Source of the DNA: Alcanivoracaceae bacterium
GTDB taxonomy: Bacteria; Pseudomonadota; Gammaproteobacteria; Pseudomonadales; Alcanivoracaceae
NCBI GenBank assembly: GCA_023146255.1
Contig: JAGLCJ010000005.1
Coordinates: forward strand, 252,222-316,221
Direction of reading: 5' to 3'
Length of the DNA stretch: 64,000 nt
Made by a program: the position numbers and the translations under genes. The notes beneath the pieces were generated by a model, which saw only the letters and a list, made by a program, of their open reading frames with translations, did no database searches and had not been told where the DNA came from. Below, piece after piece: positions 37,870 through 45,788 of this stretch; within the stretch, counting starts at the first letter, position 1; every line of letters starts with the position of its first letter.

Positions 37870-38346
37870 TTATTCGGTTCCTTTCGTAGCAGTCGTATCA
37901 AATGCCGGACCGAGTGTCCCGACAGCGAAAGACCCTGATACTGAAGCCAACAGCGCATCATCTTGGCAAACAACCGCCTTTCCCCTTACATATGCAATAT
38001 CACCTTGCATCGCATAACACTCCACTTCGGCACGCACATCCTCGCCGGGAGGTGCCTCCCTGATGAAATCCACTCGCAGATCAATCGTTGCAATCGGTCG
38101 CATGTCGCCAAGACGAGAAAATATGGCAAGACCACAACTGGTATCGAGCAAGGTCACAACAACGCCACGATGCAGCCCGCCGTGGCGATCAGATAACGCC
38201 ACACTGCAAGGCATCCTCATAACGGCCCGGCCCTTGCCAATCTCATCAATTTCAATTCCGAACGCGTTAAATAACGGATGAGAGGTACCAAAGAACGTTT
38301 TTGCCATGGTCAAGTAGCGGTTTGCGACCTCAGATTGGGCAATCAT
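37870..38346 (-). CDS. hot-dog thioesterase (operon C, first)
   Basis: 158 residues. DRHGGLHRGVVVTLLDTSCG is the hot-dog helix with the HGG-like turn. Abuts the next thioesterase with no gap. A 76-bp gap with a small GC hairpin separates it from the BtrH-like gene upstream. Confidence 0.83.
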   Translation of the reverse strand: MIAQSEVANRYLTMAKTFFGTSHPLFNAFGIEIDEIGKGRAVMRMPCSVALSDRHGGLHRGVVVTLLDTSCGLAIFSRLGDMRPIATIDLRVDFIREAPPGEDVRAEVECYAMQGDIAYVRGKAVVCQDDALLASVSGSFAVGTLGPAFDTTATKGTE

Positions 38347-38422
38347 GCTCTCCCCTCATTGAATACAATGACATCGATATCCCAGACCGCCAATATGATG
38401 GCGGCCAAATGGAGCATGCGCG

Positions 38423-39445
38423 TTACAGGCTGCTTATTACCTGATGAACGTACTGCGATTCCAGCGTTCTGACATGACGAATGGCCCCCTCAATTTCACG
38501 GATAGGGAACACATCCGACTCAGACGCCATCTTGAGCAACGCCGCCAGACCTGACCAGGCTGCCGCCGAACGCTGCATCATCTCCACCAGTTTTGCAGAG
38601 CGCACGACTGGCAGCATCTCACCGGCCTCGCGTAGAAAATCAGCATACATCGTCCTGAAACCACCACCACCAGTACCACGCTTTTCGATCACCTGATAAG
38701 CGAAGCGTAACAACCAGCGCCAGTTCTCATGTGCCTGCCACTCGGGCAACGATACAATCCAGGTATCCAGCGCAGCTAGGCCGCTATACGGGCCGCTGTT
38801 TGCCAATGTCTGGGCATTATCAACAATGGCATCTCTCACCCGTTCCGCGCTGATTACCAAGTTCAACGATCTCGGGGCAAACAGATTCCCGTAATGAACA
38901 AAGGGGGGTGAAGTGGAAAAACGTGCGTCAGCAAGATTGTTTCCCGGCACAGGGATTAATCCGGGACGCTCAGTATCACTGACAAACACCTCATCACTCA
39001 CTTCATCCAGCTGCCACGCAACAATGGCATGACCGGGAAAGTGCGTGCTACTGCCGAAATATGGCAAATGGTAAATATCGGTGAGCAGCAAAGCAGGCAC
39101 CCCGTCACGCAATGCCTTATGCATATCCTCTGTTGCCGCGTCCTTCCCCGGATAGCTCGACCATGCAAATGGCACATCCAGAGTATCAAAGACTTTTTCC
39201 TCAAAGCCCATGGAACGCACATGAACAATGAACGGAGTAGCCGAATCAGGAATCTCCACATAGGTGATGCCCAACCCGGCACCCAGACCGAAGCAAAACG
39301 CTTCGGTCATCTCAAGCCCGTGAAACTCCAGAAGATCGCGTATTGCCGAACTACCACAGTGGACGCCTGGCCTGTGGCAGTGATGCCCAAGCGGCGCAGC
39401 ACTGCCGGCAACAGACTCCGGCTCTGCATGGACCACCCGGGTCAA
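38423..39445 (-). CDS. BtrH N-terminal domain protein (putative acyltransferase, DUF4872-like)
   Basis: 340 residues. The N-terminus HCGSSAIRDLLEFHGLEMTE fits the BtrH cysteine-peptidase-like fold, with Cys30 as probable nucleophile; a later HFPGHAIVAW may give the His. BtrH itself moves an acyl chain from an acyl carrier protein to an aminoglycoside. The C-terminal 200 residues are helical. It overlaps the PF10118 gene by 4 bp, so the two act together. What acyl group or acceptor it uses here is unknown. Confidence 0.7.
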   Translation of the reverse strand: MTRVVHAEPESVAGSAAPLGHHCHRPGVHCGSSAIRDLLEFHGLEMTEAFCFGLGAGLGITYVEIPDSATPFIVHVRSMGFEEKVFDTLDVPFAWSSYPGKDAATEDMHKALRDGVPALLLTDIYHLPYFGSSTHFPGHAIVAWQLDEVSDEVFVSDTERPGLIPVPGNNLADARFSTSPPFVHYGNLFAPRSLNLVISAERVRDAIVDNAQTLANSGPYSGLAALDTWIVSLPEWQAHENWRWLLRFAYQVIEKRGTGGGGFRTMYADFLREAGEMLPVVRSAKLVEMMQRSAAAWSGLAALLKMASESDVFPIREIEGAIRHVRTLESQYVHQVISSL

Positions 39446-40311
39446 GCCGCTCTCTCCATATGCTCAGCGCCGTAAACAGCAGCAGAGGCCTGCATTGGGT
39501 CTCCGTGACGGCTATATTCATCAAGCCAGGAAGCCACTTTCTCTGGCATTCCGGTATCCCACGGGTGAAAGCCGGGGCGGAACCAGTCAAGAAATTCCGG
39601 CATCATGCGGACAAGAATGCCTCGACGACCATACAAACGATTCAAGCCGCGCAGTATCACTCCGGGTTGACGGGTCACGCCATCCAGTTTCAACATGTTC
39701 CAGAATACTGGCGCCACTACCAGATGAATCATCAAGGTACCAACAACCAGAGCCGACACACGCGTCACATAACCACCGCCCGCCACAGTCTGATACAGAT
39801 CGTAAGCCACCGCCTTGTGCTCCACTTCCTCCACGCCATGCCATAGGAACAATGCGCGCATTACCGGATCTGCATCCCGAAACATATCGGTCTCTTCCTT
39901 GAGCATGGCTTCGCCCAGAGTCGCGGTGAAGTGCTCAAAGGCAGCCGTCATCGCCAGCTGGTATTTTTTCGGAAGATACTTTTGCGTAGTGCGAATAAAA
40001 CGTCGCAAATTGGCCGTCGTCTTGTCGACATCAACACCCTGCCCGGCCATCACCTGATTAAAACTGTCATGCACTATGCCGTGCTGACCTTCCTGACGGA
40101 TAAAATGACGAATATCGTCACGCAAACCCTGATCCGTTACCTGATCCTGGAAGTTACGAACCGACTGGATAAAGAATCTTTCACCCTCGGGGAAATGCAC
40201 CGAAAGCGCATCAAAAAACCGGGTTAAAACCGGATCGCCTCCGTTCCAGTGGCGGGGAACGGTCGCAACATCAAAAACAACCTTTCGAGGCTGAATGGAT
40301 ATCGTATTCAT
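39442..40311 (-). CDS. PF10118-type di-iron-like protein 3
   Basis: 289 residues. RQEGQHGIVHDSFNQ, FEHFTATLGEAML and EEVEHKAVAYDLYQ are the metal-ligand blocks shared with its two paralogues. The start at 40311 (MNTISIQP) follows GGAGAG; farther upstream the frame runs into the -10 and operator, so longer starts are unlikely. It is first in operon C and overlaps the BtrH-like gene. Confidence 0.82.
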   Translation of the reverse strand: MNTISIQPRKVVFDVATVPRHWNGGDPVLTRFFDALSVHFPEGERFFIQSVRNFQDQVTDQGLRDDIRHFIRQEGQHGIVHDSFNQVMAGQGVDVDKTTANLRRFIRTTQKYLPKKYQLAMTAAFEHFTATLGEAMLKEETDMFRDADPVMRALFLWHGVEEVEHKAVAYDLYQTVAGGGYVTRVSALVVGTLMIHLVVAPVFWNMLKLDGVTRQPGVILRGLNRLYGRRGILVRMMPEFLDWFRPGFHPWDTGMPEKVASWLDEYSRHGDPMQASAAVYGAEHMERAA

Positions 40312-40369
40312 AAGTCTCTCCATGATGGATTCGGGCCCGGCAAGAGGCTTAGCAACCTGAGTTGTCGAC

Positions 40370-40399
40370 ACTGTAATTGGCCGACCAACCAAATGTCAA
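40370..40399 (-). promoter_or_regulatory. operon C promoter with TTGG-N8-CCAA operator (site 3)
   Basis: On the minus strand: -35 TTGACA (40399-40394), then TTGGTTGGTCGGCCAA (40392-40377) filling the spacer, then TACAGT as -10 at 18 bp. The stretch ATTGACATTTGG plus the palindrome is nearly the same as at the operon A promoter (site 1), so the two promoters are probably copies controlled by one repressor. Confidence 0.68.
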
Positions 40400-40697
40400 T
40401 CTGTCTTCCCTATGCAAGTATTCACATCAGTCCGCCCAACCACTACGGATCGTATTGATCACGAGGTCTTTATTTCGGGCGATCACTTCACCAGCGCCAC
40501 ATACAAACCCGCCAGTCGCTTGATCGTTACATCCATGCGGCGTATCAACCAGATCCCTGCGACCATCTTTTAGCAAACCTTAATAACTAGAGGTATTCCA
40601 TTTTATTTCAAACACATATAACCCACCTGAGGCTGGTCATCCTTTCGTTCCATGCGCCCCGGCCCATTCAATGTGCATGCCCCTTCAGGAGCTTCCC
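40400..40697. other. intergenic boundary between catabolic cargo and plasmid-like block
   Basis: About 300 bp without a convincing gene. It is more AT-rich than its surroundings at 40570-40640. It presumably holds the promoter of the zinc-ribbon gene, but I cannot fix -35/-10 boxes. No repeats or IS remnants were seen that would mark how the two blocks were joined. Confidence 0.5.
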
Positions 40698-41030
40698 ATG
40701 ATTCTTCAATGTCCCAGCTGCCGATCCGTGCGGATCGCAGCCAATCACACAGGCCACAAAGTCTGTACCTCTGTCGGCACGGTAGCCGGTGTCGCCAGCG
40801 GTATTGCCGCTGCCACCTCCGGTGCCCGGATCGGCGCCACGGTCGGTGCTCTAGCTGGCCCGGCCGGATCTGCCCTTGGCGGACTGGCCGGCGCCCTGCT
40901 GGGCGGTCTGGTCGGCGGTGTTGCCGGCGGGTCGGCCGGTGCCGCCCTCGGTGACTTCATCGACGAGAACATTCTCGACAGCTTCGAATGCATGGAATGT
41001 GGACATACCTTCAACGTGGACACTGACTGA
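40698..41030 (+). CDS. small zinc-ribbon protein with glycine-zipper segment
   Basis: 110 residues. An N-terminal CPSC and a C-terminal CMEC form a split four-Cys zinc ribbon. Between them is a Gly/Ala-rich stretch (about 35-85; GARIGATVGALAGPAGSALG and similar) typical of glycine zippers that insert in or associate with membranes. Start at 40698 follows AGGAG. Opens the plasmid-like block and ends before a terminator. Function unknown. Confidence 0.75.
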   Translation: MILQCPSCRSVRIAANHTGHKVCTSVGTVAGVASGIAAATSGARIGATVGALAGPAGSALGGLAGALLGGLVGGVAGGSAGAALGDFIDENILDSFECMECGHTFNVDTD

Positions 41031-41075
41031 CCCTGTCGGTCCTCGCTGATCGCCCCCTACCCCATCAACCAATCA

Positions 41076-41098
41076 GCCCGCCTTGTGCGGGCTTTTTG
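41076..41098 (+). terminator. intrinsic terminator between zinc-ribbon gene and radC
   Basis: AGCCCGC / GCGGGCT stem, 5-nt loop, then TTTTT. It ends 17 bp before the radC start, so radC needs read-through or a promoter within the hairpin region. Confidence 0.8.
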
Positions 41099-41114
41099 CC
41101 GTCTGGAGGACCTT

Positions 41115-41609
41115 ATGGCCAAGACGCCTTACATCAAGAACGACCAGGGCCTGTATCGAGTCCGTGGCTACGTCAGCCAGGACACTCTGATACAAATCGC
41201 TGCTGACATCCTGCTGGAGAGCATTGCCGGGCAGGAAAATCTGACCAAACCCGAGGATGCCGCCCGCTTCCTGCAGCTATCGCTGGCACAAGAAAAGAAC
41301 GAGCACTTCGGCGTGCTGTTTCTTAATAACAAACATCGTGTGATCTGCTTCGAGCGGATGTTCACCGGCACCATCGATGGCGCTGCTGTTTACCCCAGAG
41401 TGGTGGTGCAGCGGGCGCTGGAGAACAACGCGGCTGCCGTGATCTTCTCGCACAACCACCCTTCCGGCTGCGCGGAGCCGTCCGAGGCGGATCGCTCGAT
41501 TACCCGGCGTCTGACCGAGGCACTCAGCCTCGTCGACGTGCGGGTGCTGGATCACTTTGTCGTATCCCAAACCCATTGGGTCAGTCTGGCCGAACGCGGC
41601 TGGATCTGA
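41115..41609 (+). CDS. radC: RadC-like JAB/MPN domain protein
   Basis: 164 residues, i.e. the short form without the N-terminal HhH part, as found on mobile elements. The metal motif SHNHPSGCAEPSEAD carries the His-x-His and Asp ligands; the preceding Glu is probably in the helix near FLQLSLAQEKNEHF. Start at 41115 after GGAGG. Frequently seen on islands with DUF932 and YqaJ genes, possibly acting on DNA repair or anti-defence; biochemical role unsettled. Confidence 0.88.
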   Translation: MAKTPYIKNDQGLYRVRGYVSQDTLIQIAADILLESIAGQENLTKPEDAARFLQLSLAQEKNEHFGVLFLNNKHRVICFERMFTGTIDGAAVYPRVVVQRALENNAAAVIFSHNHPSGCAEPSEADRSITRRLTEALSLVDVRVLDHFVVSQTHWVSLAERGWI

Positions 41610-41633
41610 CCGTTAGCCCCGTTCCCCCAATGC

Positions 41634-41688
41634 GACCAGTATCGTCGTGATGCCCTGTCATGCTGGGTATCCGTCGTTGCTGGTCGCC
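41634..41688. repeat. spaced inverted repeat before the DUF932 gene
   Basis: GCGACCAG (41634-41641) and CTGGTCGC (41681-41688) enclose about 39 nt just upstream of the DUF932 start. Could fold as a leader hairpin or be paired protein sites. Confidence 0.35.
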
Positions 41689-41706
41689 TGATTCAGGAGA
41701 TTCACC

Positions 41707-42666
41707 ATGGCACATCAAGTGGAACAAATGGCCTATGTCGGCCGCACGCCCTGGCATGGCTTAGGCAACAAGCTGCCGGAACAGCAACCGCTGGAAGTCT
41801 GGATGGAGCAGGCCGGTCTGGACTGGACCATCCATGAAACCCCGGTGCGATTCATCAACGGCAACAAAGGCCATCTGGGGGAGATCCTCTCCTTCGATGA
41901 TCACAAGGTGTTGTACCGCTCGGATACTCATGCCCCGCTGTCCGTGGTCAGCCAGCGCTATCAGGTGGTGCAACCCCGGGAGATCATGGAGTTCTACCGC
42001 GACCTCACCGAGAAGTCCGGCTTTGAGTTGGAGACTGCTGGTAGCCTTAAAGGCGGCCGCAAGATCTGGGCACTGGCCAGAACCGGCCAGAGCGGCGTGC
42101 TAAAGGGCAGTGATCGCACCGATGCCTATGTCCTGCTGGCCACGGCCTGCGACGGCACGCTGGCCACCACTGCGCAGTTCACCAGTGTCCGGGTGGTGTG
42201 CAACAACACCCTAGCAGTGGCGCTCAATGGCCAGTCGCAGTGCGTGAAGGTGTCACACCGCAGCGTGTTCGACGCGGAAGCTGTGAAAAAACAGATGGGC
42301 ATTTCCGTGTCCGCCTGGGACGACTTCATGTACAGCCTGAAGGCACTGAGCGAGCGCAAGGTGAAACAGTCGGAAGCGGAGAAGTTCATCCGCTTGCTGT
42401 TCCAGCCGCGCCCGGAGCAGGTTGCACAGAAGTCCAACGAGCGGGCGATGGTCAAGGTGCTCTCACTGTTCGGTGGTGAGGGTCGCGGCTCTCACCTGCC
42501 CTCATCTCGCAGCACTGCGTATGGCCTGCTCAATGCCGTCACCGAGTTCGTTGACCACGAGCGCCGGGCGCGCAACACCGACTACCGACTGGACTCGGCC
42601 TGGTTCGGGCAGGGCGCCACAATCAAGCGAGCGGCACTAGATCAAGCACTCGCACTGGTCGCCTGA
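41707..42666 (+). CDS. DUF932 / phage-plasmid-like protein
   Basis: 319 residues. N-terminus PWHGLGNKLPEQQPLEVWME and the central VRVVCNNTLAVAL are hallmarks of the DUF932 (TIGR03299) family found on plasmids, ICEs and phages. Role unknown; relatives often sit with RadC and recombination genes as here. Start follows AGGAGATTCACC. Confidence 0.88.
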   Translation: MAHQVEQMAYVGRTPWHGLGNKLPEQQPLEVWMEQAGLDWTIHETPVRFINGNKGHLGEILSFDDHKVLYRSDTHAPLSVVSQRYQVVQPREIMEFYRDLTEKSGFELETAGSLKGGRKIWALARTGQSGVLKGSDRTDAYVLLATACDGTLATTAQFTSVRVVCNNTLAVALNGQSQCVKVSHRSVFDAEAVKKQMGISVSAWDDFMYSLKALSERKVKQSEAEKFIRLLFQPRPEQVAQKSNERAMVKVLSLFGGEGRGSHLPSSRSTAYGLLNAVTEFVDHERRARNTDYRLDSAWFGQGATIKRAALDQALALVA

Positions 42667-42691
42667 TACACCCCCAACGGTCCTGACCTCT

Positions 42692-42713
42692 GCCCGGCAT
42701 ATCACCGCCGGGC
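42692..42713 (+). terminator. hairpin after DUF932 gene
   Basis: GCCCGGC / GCCGGGC with an 8-nt loop, 26 bp after the stop. No T-run follows, so termination strength is uncertain. Confidence 0.5.
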
Positions 42714-42756
42714 CTACCTATTCCTGCTGGGAGATTTCCATGATTGTGGAGTACAA

Positions 42757-42876
42757 ATGATGGCGCGAAACCCTCGACCAGAATCTATCTTCACTGATGA
42801 CATCCCACGAGAAGCAGGAGCGCCATCACGCTCAGACATTATTAACCACTTGCTGATTCATGAACCTGTGGCCTGA
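42757..42876 (+). CDS. possible 39-residue ORF, end overlaps convergent gene
   Basis: MMARNPRPESIFTDDIPR and on to HEPVA. The frame is open with plausible codons, 90 bp after the DUF932 gene; a GGGAG lies further upstream before a 6-codon ORF. Its end runs 35 bp into the 3' end of the reversed cassette. It may be the stump of a gene cut by insertion of that cassette, or chance. Confidence 0.25.
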   Translation: MMARNPRPESIFTDDIPREAGAPSRSDIINHLLIHEPVA

Positions 42877-43471
42877 AGCCATGCTGAAGCACCCGAACAA
42901 TAGAGGCCGGAGTGAGCATAGTTACTACATCAAGCTGCGATGGCACCAGATTGGACGGGCTATAGCCGTGTACCGACCATTGATGAAGTCGCCCTTGCCA
43001 TAGCAAAAAAGCGCCTCCCCCAATCTCTATAAAAGCTCCGGCCGGGACGGCCCCGAAATCTGTTCTGTAGGTAACCTTGCCGCCCCCTCGCACCGCTCGC
43101 TCCATGTGAAGCTGCTTGTCTATCTGAGCGACCGAGATGTCAGTAGACGATCCATTCTCAAGATTTGCCGCACACCAAATGGCTTTGAACTCGTTATATC
43201 TCTCGCGACGACATTCCGCACAGGGGCGGTGACCCGCCGAAAGCGCCGTAGCTTCATCGAGGAAGAAAAGCTCGGAATATTTCCCAGGGCTGAATATTTC
43301 TCGCTTTCTCCCTTGGAACTCAAGCTTACAGGTCACCCAGCTCTTGTGGCGCCATGGCGCCACCACTTGCTTATTCTCGTCGTGAAGAATGCCACGATTT
43401 CCAAGCCATGCGCCGCGAGCGGGCACCGATTGCAAAATTCCCCAAGGATCAACTCTATTTTGAAGCGGCAT
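42842..43471 (-). CDS. unknown protein with Cys-x2-Cys (Ada-like) motif
   Basis: 209 residues, not recognised. The segment SAGHRPCAECRRERYNEF holds a possible metal knuckle (His-x2-Cys-x2-Cys) like the R-P-C-x-x-C turn of Ada-type zinc sites. The rest predicts mixed alpha/beta. It starts 55 bp after the gene at 43527 and both are reversed relative to the surrounding genes. Ribosome site GAGGGTG precedes the ATG. Possibly a nuclease, DNA-repair or defence protein; no function is claimed. Confidence 0.6.
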   Translation of the reverse strand: MPLQNRVDPWGILQSVPARGAWLGNRGILHDENKQVVAPWRHKSWVTCKLEFQGRKREIFSPGKYSELFFLDEATALSAGHRPCAECRRERYNEFKAIWCAANLENGSSTDISVAQIDKQLHMERAVRGGGKVTYRTDFGAVPAGAFIEIGGGAFLLWQGRLHQWSVHGYSPSNLVPSQLDVVTMLTPASIVRVLQHGFRPQVHESASG

Positions 43472-43526
43472 ACACCCTCATCAGCTAACGTTTGAGAAAC
43501 CGTCTTTAGCTCGTCCGCAGTTATGT

Positions 43527-43934
43527 CTAGTACAAACCTGCATATGCGCAGCTTTTCAATGCTTCAGCAACAGCCTCCCAGGGCACATGCCTTCGTATTG
43601 CGGCAGACTTCCCAGCAAGAGTAGGTGCAGATTCCGCCTCACTCGTAGCCCTATGAACGAGGTCGGCGGGGACATTCGCTGCCGAAATCAGCCAGATCAG
43701 GAGTTTCGGCTCAACGATTCGATTGTACACCCCACGTGCCCCGCTACCCGGGGCCGATTTCCGGGAATATGTCCCTGTTCCGGCTACTGGGTCGAGCCAG
43801 CCAAGCCAATGATCCTTCTGTGTTGTGTAAGTGTTATAGCCTGGCGTCCCGCGTTCTACGGGCTCATCAGTTGGTAAGTTTCGGATAGCGCTGATCAACC
43901 AGTCCACGCTTTCCTCTGAAGTTTTCTTCGACAT
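43527..43934 (-). CDS. unknown protein, first gene of reversed two-gene cassette
   Basis: 135 residues from the ATG at 43934, chosen for its preceding GGAGAAGGGG; a longer frame to 44048 lacks a ribosome site. The sequence includes TPGYNTYTTQKDHWLGWLDP and a helical C-terminus; no family recognised. Paired with the gene at 42842. The mixed orientation and lower GC than neighbours suggest a separately acquired unit. Confidence 0.6.
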   Translation of the reverse strand: MSKKTSEESVDWLISAIRNLPTDEPVERGTPGYNTYTTQKDHWLGWLDPVAGTGTYSRKSAPGSGARGVYNRIVEPKLLIWLISAANVPADLVHRATSEAESAPTLAGKSAAIRRHVPWEAVAEALKSCAYAGLY

Positions 43935-44158
43935 GCGGGATACCCCTTCTCCACGCCAACGACTTATGATCTTCCGTTCCCGATGTAAATCAATGCCACG
44001 GAGATATGTGTCTAACCATCTCTCCAGAATTTCTCGAATACATATCACTTCCTTGAAGCATGGGAGCCCGTAATGGCTCAGTCAAGCTTTCAAGGATCTC
44101 ATATTCATTTGCGAGATCACCACTCAACTCACTGAACTGAAACCTAACCAACCACACA

Positions 44159-44188
44159 AGCCCGACCGGGTAACCGGCCGGGCTTTTT
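44159..44188 (+). terminator. intrinsic terminator before the 44.2-kb gene
   Basis: AGCCCG-A-CCGG / CCGG-C-CGGGCT stem, 4-nt loop GTAA, then TTTTT. It stands upstream of a plus-strand gene with no plus-strand gene just before it, so it is probably the original terminator of the DUF932 unit, now displaced by the reversed cassette. Confidence 0.72.
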
Positions 44189-44206
44189 GCTTTTCAGGAG
44201 CACGTC

Positions 44207-44707
44207 ATGAATTCAACCAACGATCACAACACCCAGCGTTCGCAGTCGGGCGCCCCGCTGCCAAGAATTGATCCCCATCTTGCTGCAGTCTGGGGCGCCT
44301 TCCTGCATGAAGGGTTGATGCTCAACTCCCGCAATACCGAGCGCACAATCAAGCTGCTGGATCTTTGGGGTAACGGCTGTATCGAGCTGATCCAATCGGT
44401 CTGTGAGTACATCCCGATTCTCTGGCATCAGGTTCAACCTCACTGGGACCGACCACAGGGATTTCCCGGCGTGTTCGAGTACGAGGTGGTGTCCATTCTG
44501 GGCGAACAGATCGCCGCATATATGCTGACCCACGATGGCGCTCTTCCCAATGATCGGCAATTCCAGATGATGGCGTCTGAACTGGTCACGCAGTTCTTTA
44601 CCCGAGGTGAGCACTTAGCCAAGAAGGATGTCATGAAGCCGAGTCCGGCATCTGGAAAGCAGTCCTTGTGGAGCTGGTTGCGCCCGTGGATCGGAGGTGG
44701 CCGATGA
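44207..44707 (+). CDS. hypothetical protein upstream of YqaJ exonuclease
   Basis: 166 residues, mostly helical, Trp-rich in the middle (LWGNGCIELIQS, PILWHQVQPHWDRP). No family recognised. It overlaps the exonuclease start by 4 bp (ATGA), so it may be a partner in recombination. Start follows CAGGAG. Confidence 0.65.
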   Translation: MNSTNDHNTQRSQSGAPLPRIDPHLAAVWGAFLHEGLMLNSRNTERTIKLLDLWGNGCIELIQSVCEYIPILWHQVQPHWDRPQGFPGVFEYEVVSILGEQIAAYMLTHDGALPNDRQFQMMASELVTQFFTRGEHLAKKDVMKPSPASGKQSLWSWLRPWIGGGR

Positions 44708-45705
44708 CAACCTCTCGCGCAACTCACAGCACCCAACGCCCCGCCCTGCGACTGGTTTCCACCAAGGGCATGAGCCGTGAGGACTGGCTCAGAATCCGCA
44801 AGCAAGGCATCGGCGCCAGTGATGCAGCTGCAGCCTGCGGCATCAGCCCGTATCAGTCACAACTGGAGCTGTGGATGATCAAGACCGGCCGGGATCAGGA
44901 TCTTCCCAAGCCTGATCCGGACGACATGAGCTCACCGATGTACTGGGGCAACGTGCTCGAACCAATTGTAGCCGAGCACTACAGTCGCAAGACCGGCAAC
45001 AAGGTGCGACGCATCAATGCCGTGCTGCAGCACCCGGATCCTGACAAACACTGGATGCTGGCCAATCTGGATTATACCGTCGTCGGCAATGACGATGTAC
45101 AGATTCTGGAATGCAAAACAGCCGGCGAGTTTGGCTCACGCTTGTGGCGTGACGGGGTGCCTGAGTACATCCAATGCCAGGTGCAGCATCAGCTGGCCGT
45201 CACCGGCAAGCAGTCGGCCGATGTCAGCGTGCTGCTCTGTGGCCAAGATCTGCAGGTATTCCGCATTGATCGCGATGAGGAAGTCATCAGCCGCCTGATC
45301 GAACTTGAGCGGCAATTCTGGCATTACGTCGAGACTGAAACTCCGCCCCCGGCAGATGGCAGTGATTCGGCAGGCCGGGTCTTGCAGGCGCTCTATCCCA
45401 GAGATGCCGGCACTGTCATGGACCTATCCGAGGATCTGTCGCTGTGTGGTGATTTCGATGAGCTCGTGGATATCCGCGAACGGCTCTCCCGACTGGAACA
45501 ACGGGAGTCGTCATTGAAACAGCGCATCCAGGAAACCATGGGCGATGCCAGCAAGGCGGTGTTCCCCAGCGGTGAAGTGAGCTGGAAGCGCAGTCAGGAC
45601 AGCACTGTGCTGGACAGCAAGAAACTGCTGCTGGAACACCCGGAACTGCTCAATGAGTACAGCACCACCCGCGCCGGCTTCCGGCGTTTCCTGATCCGCA
45701 CCTGA
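44704..45705 (+). CDS. YqaJ-type viral recombinase exonuclease
   Basis: 333 residues. N-terminal KQGIGASDAAAACGISPYQS, GNVLEPIVAEHYSRKTG, then the nuclease core LDYTVVGN...ILECKTAG (Asp, Glu-x-Lys) and YIQCQVQHQLAVTG. These are the PD-(D/E)xK motifs of the lambda-exo/YqaJ class that makes 3' single strands for annealing. A short C-terminal coiled coil follows. Start at 44704 overlaps the previous stop. No separate annealase (Bet/RecT) gene was seen nearby. Confidence 0.88.
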   Translation: MTTSRATHSTQRPALRLVSTKGMSREDWLRIRKQGIGASDAAAACGISPYQSQLELWMIKTGRDQDLPKPDPDDMSSPMYWGNVLEPIVAEHYSRKTGNKVRRINAVLQHPDPDKHWMLANLDYTVVGNDDVQILECKTAGEFGSRLWRDGVPEYIQCQVQHQLAVTGKQSADVSVLLCGQDLQVFRIDRDEEVISRLIELERQFWHYVETETPPPADGSDSAGRVLQALYPRDAGTVMDLSEDLSLCGDFDELVDIRERLSRLEQRESSLKQRIQETMGDASKAVFPSGEVSWKRSQDSTVLDSKKLLLEHPELLNEYSTTRAGFRRFLIRT

Positions 45706-45729
45706 TTTTCCCAAACCAACGGCATAAAG

Positions 45730-45768
45730 CGGCACCTGGCTTCGCGCCCGGTGCCGTTATTTATTTTT
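45730..45768 (+). terminator. intrinsic terminator after yqaJ
   Basis: CGGCACC / GGTGCCG stem with a 13-nt loop followed by TTATTTATTTTT, 25 bp after the exonuclease stop. Confidence 0.75.
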
Positions 45769-45788
45769 GACCCAACTGGAGAAATACC

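Noticed and set aside
40652..40954. Arg/Cys-rich 100-codon frame overlapping the zinc-ribbon gene
   Set aside because: Composition typical of a shifted reading of a GC-rich gene; no ribosome site.
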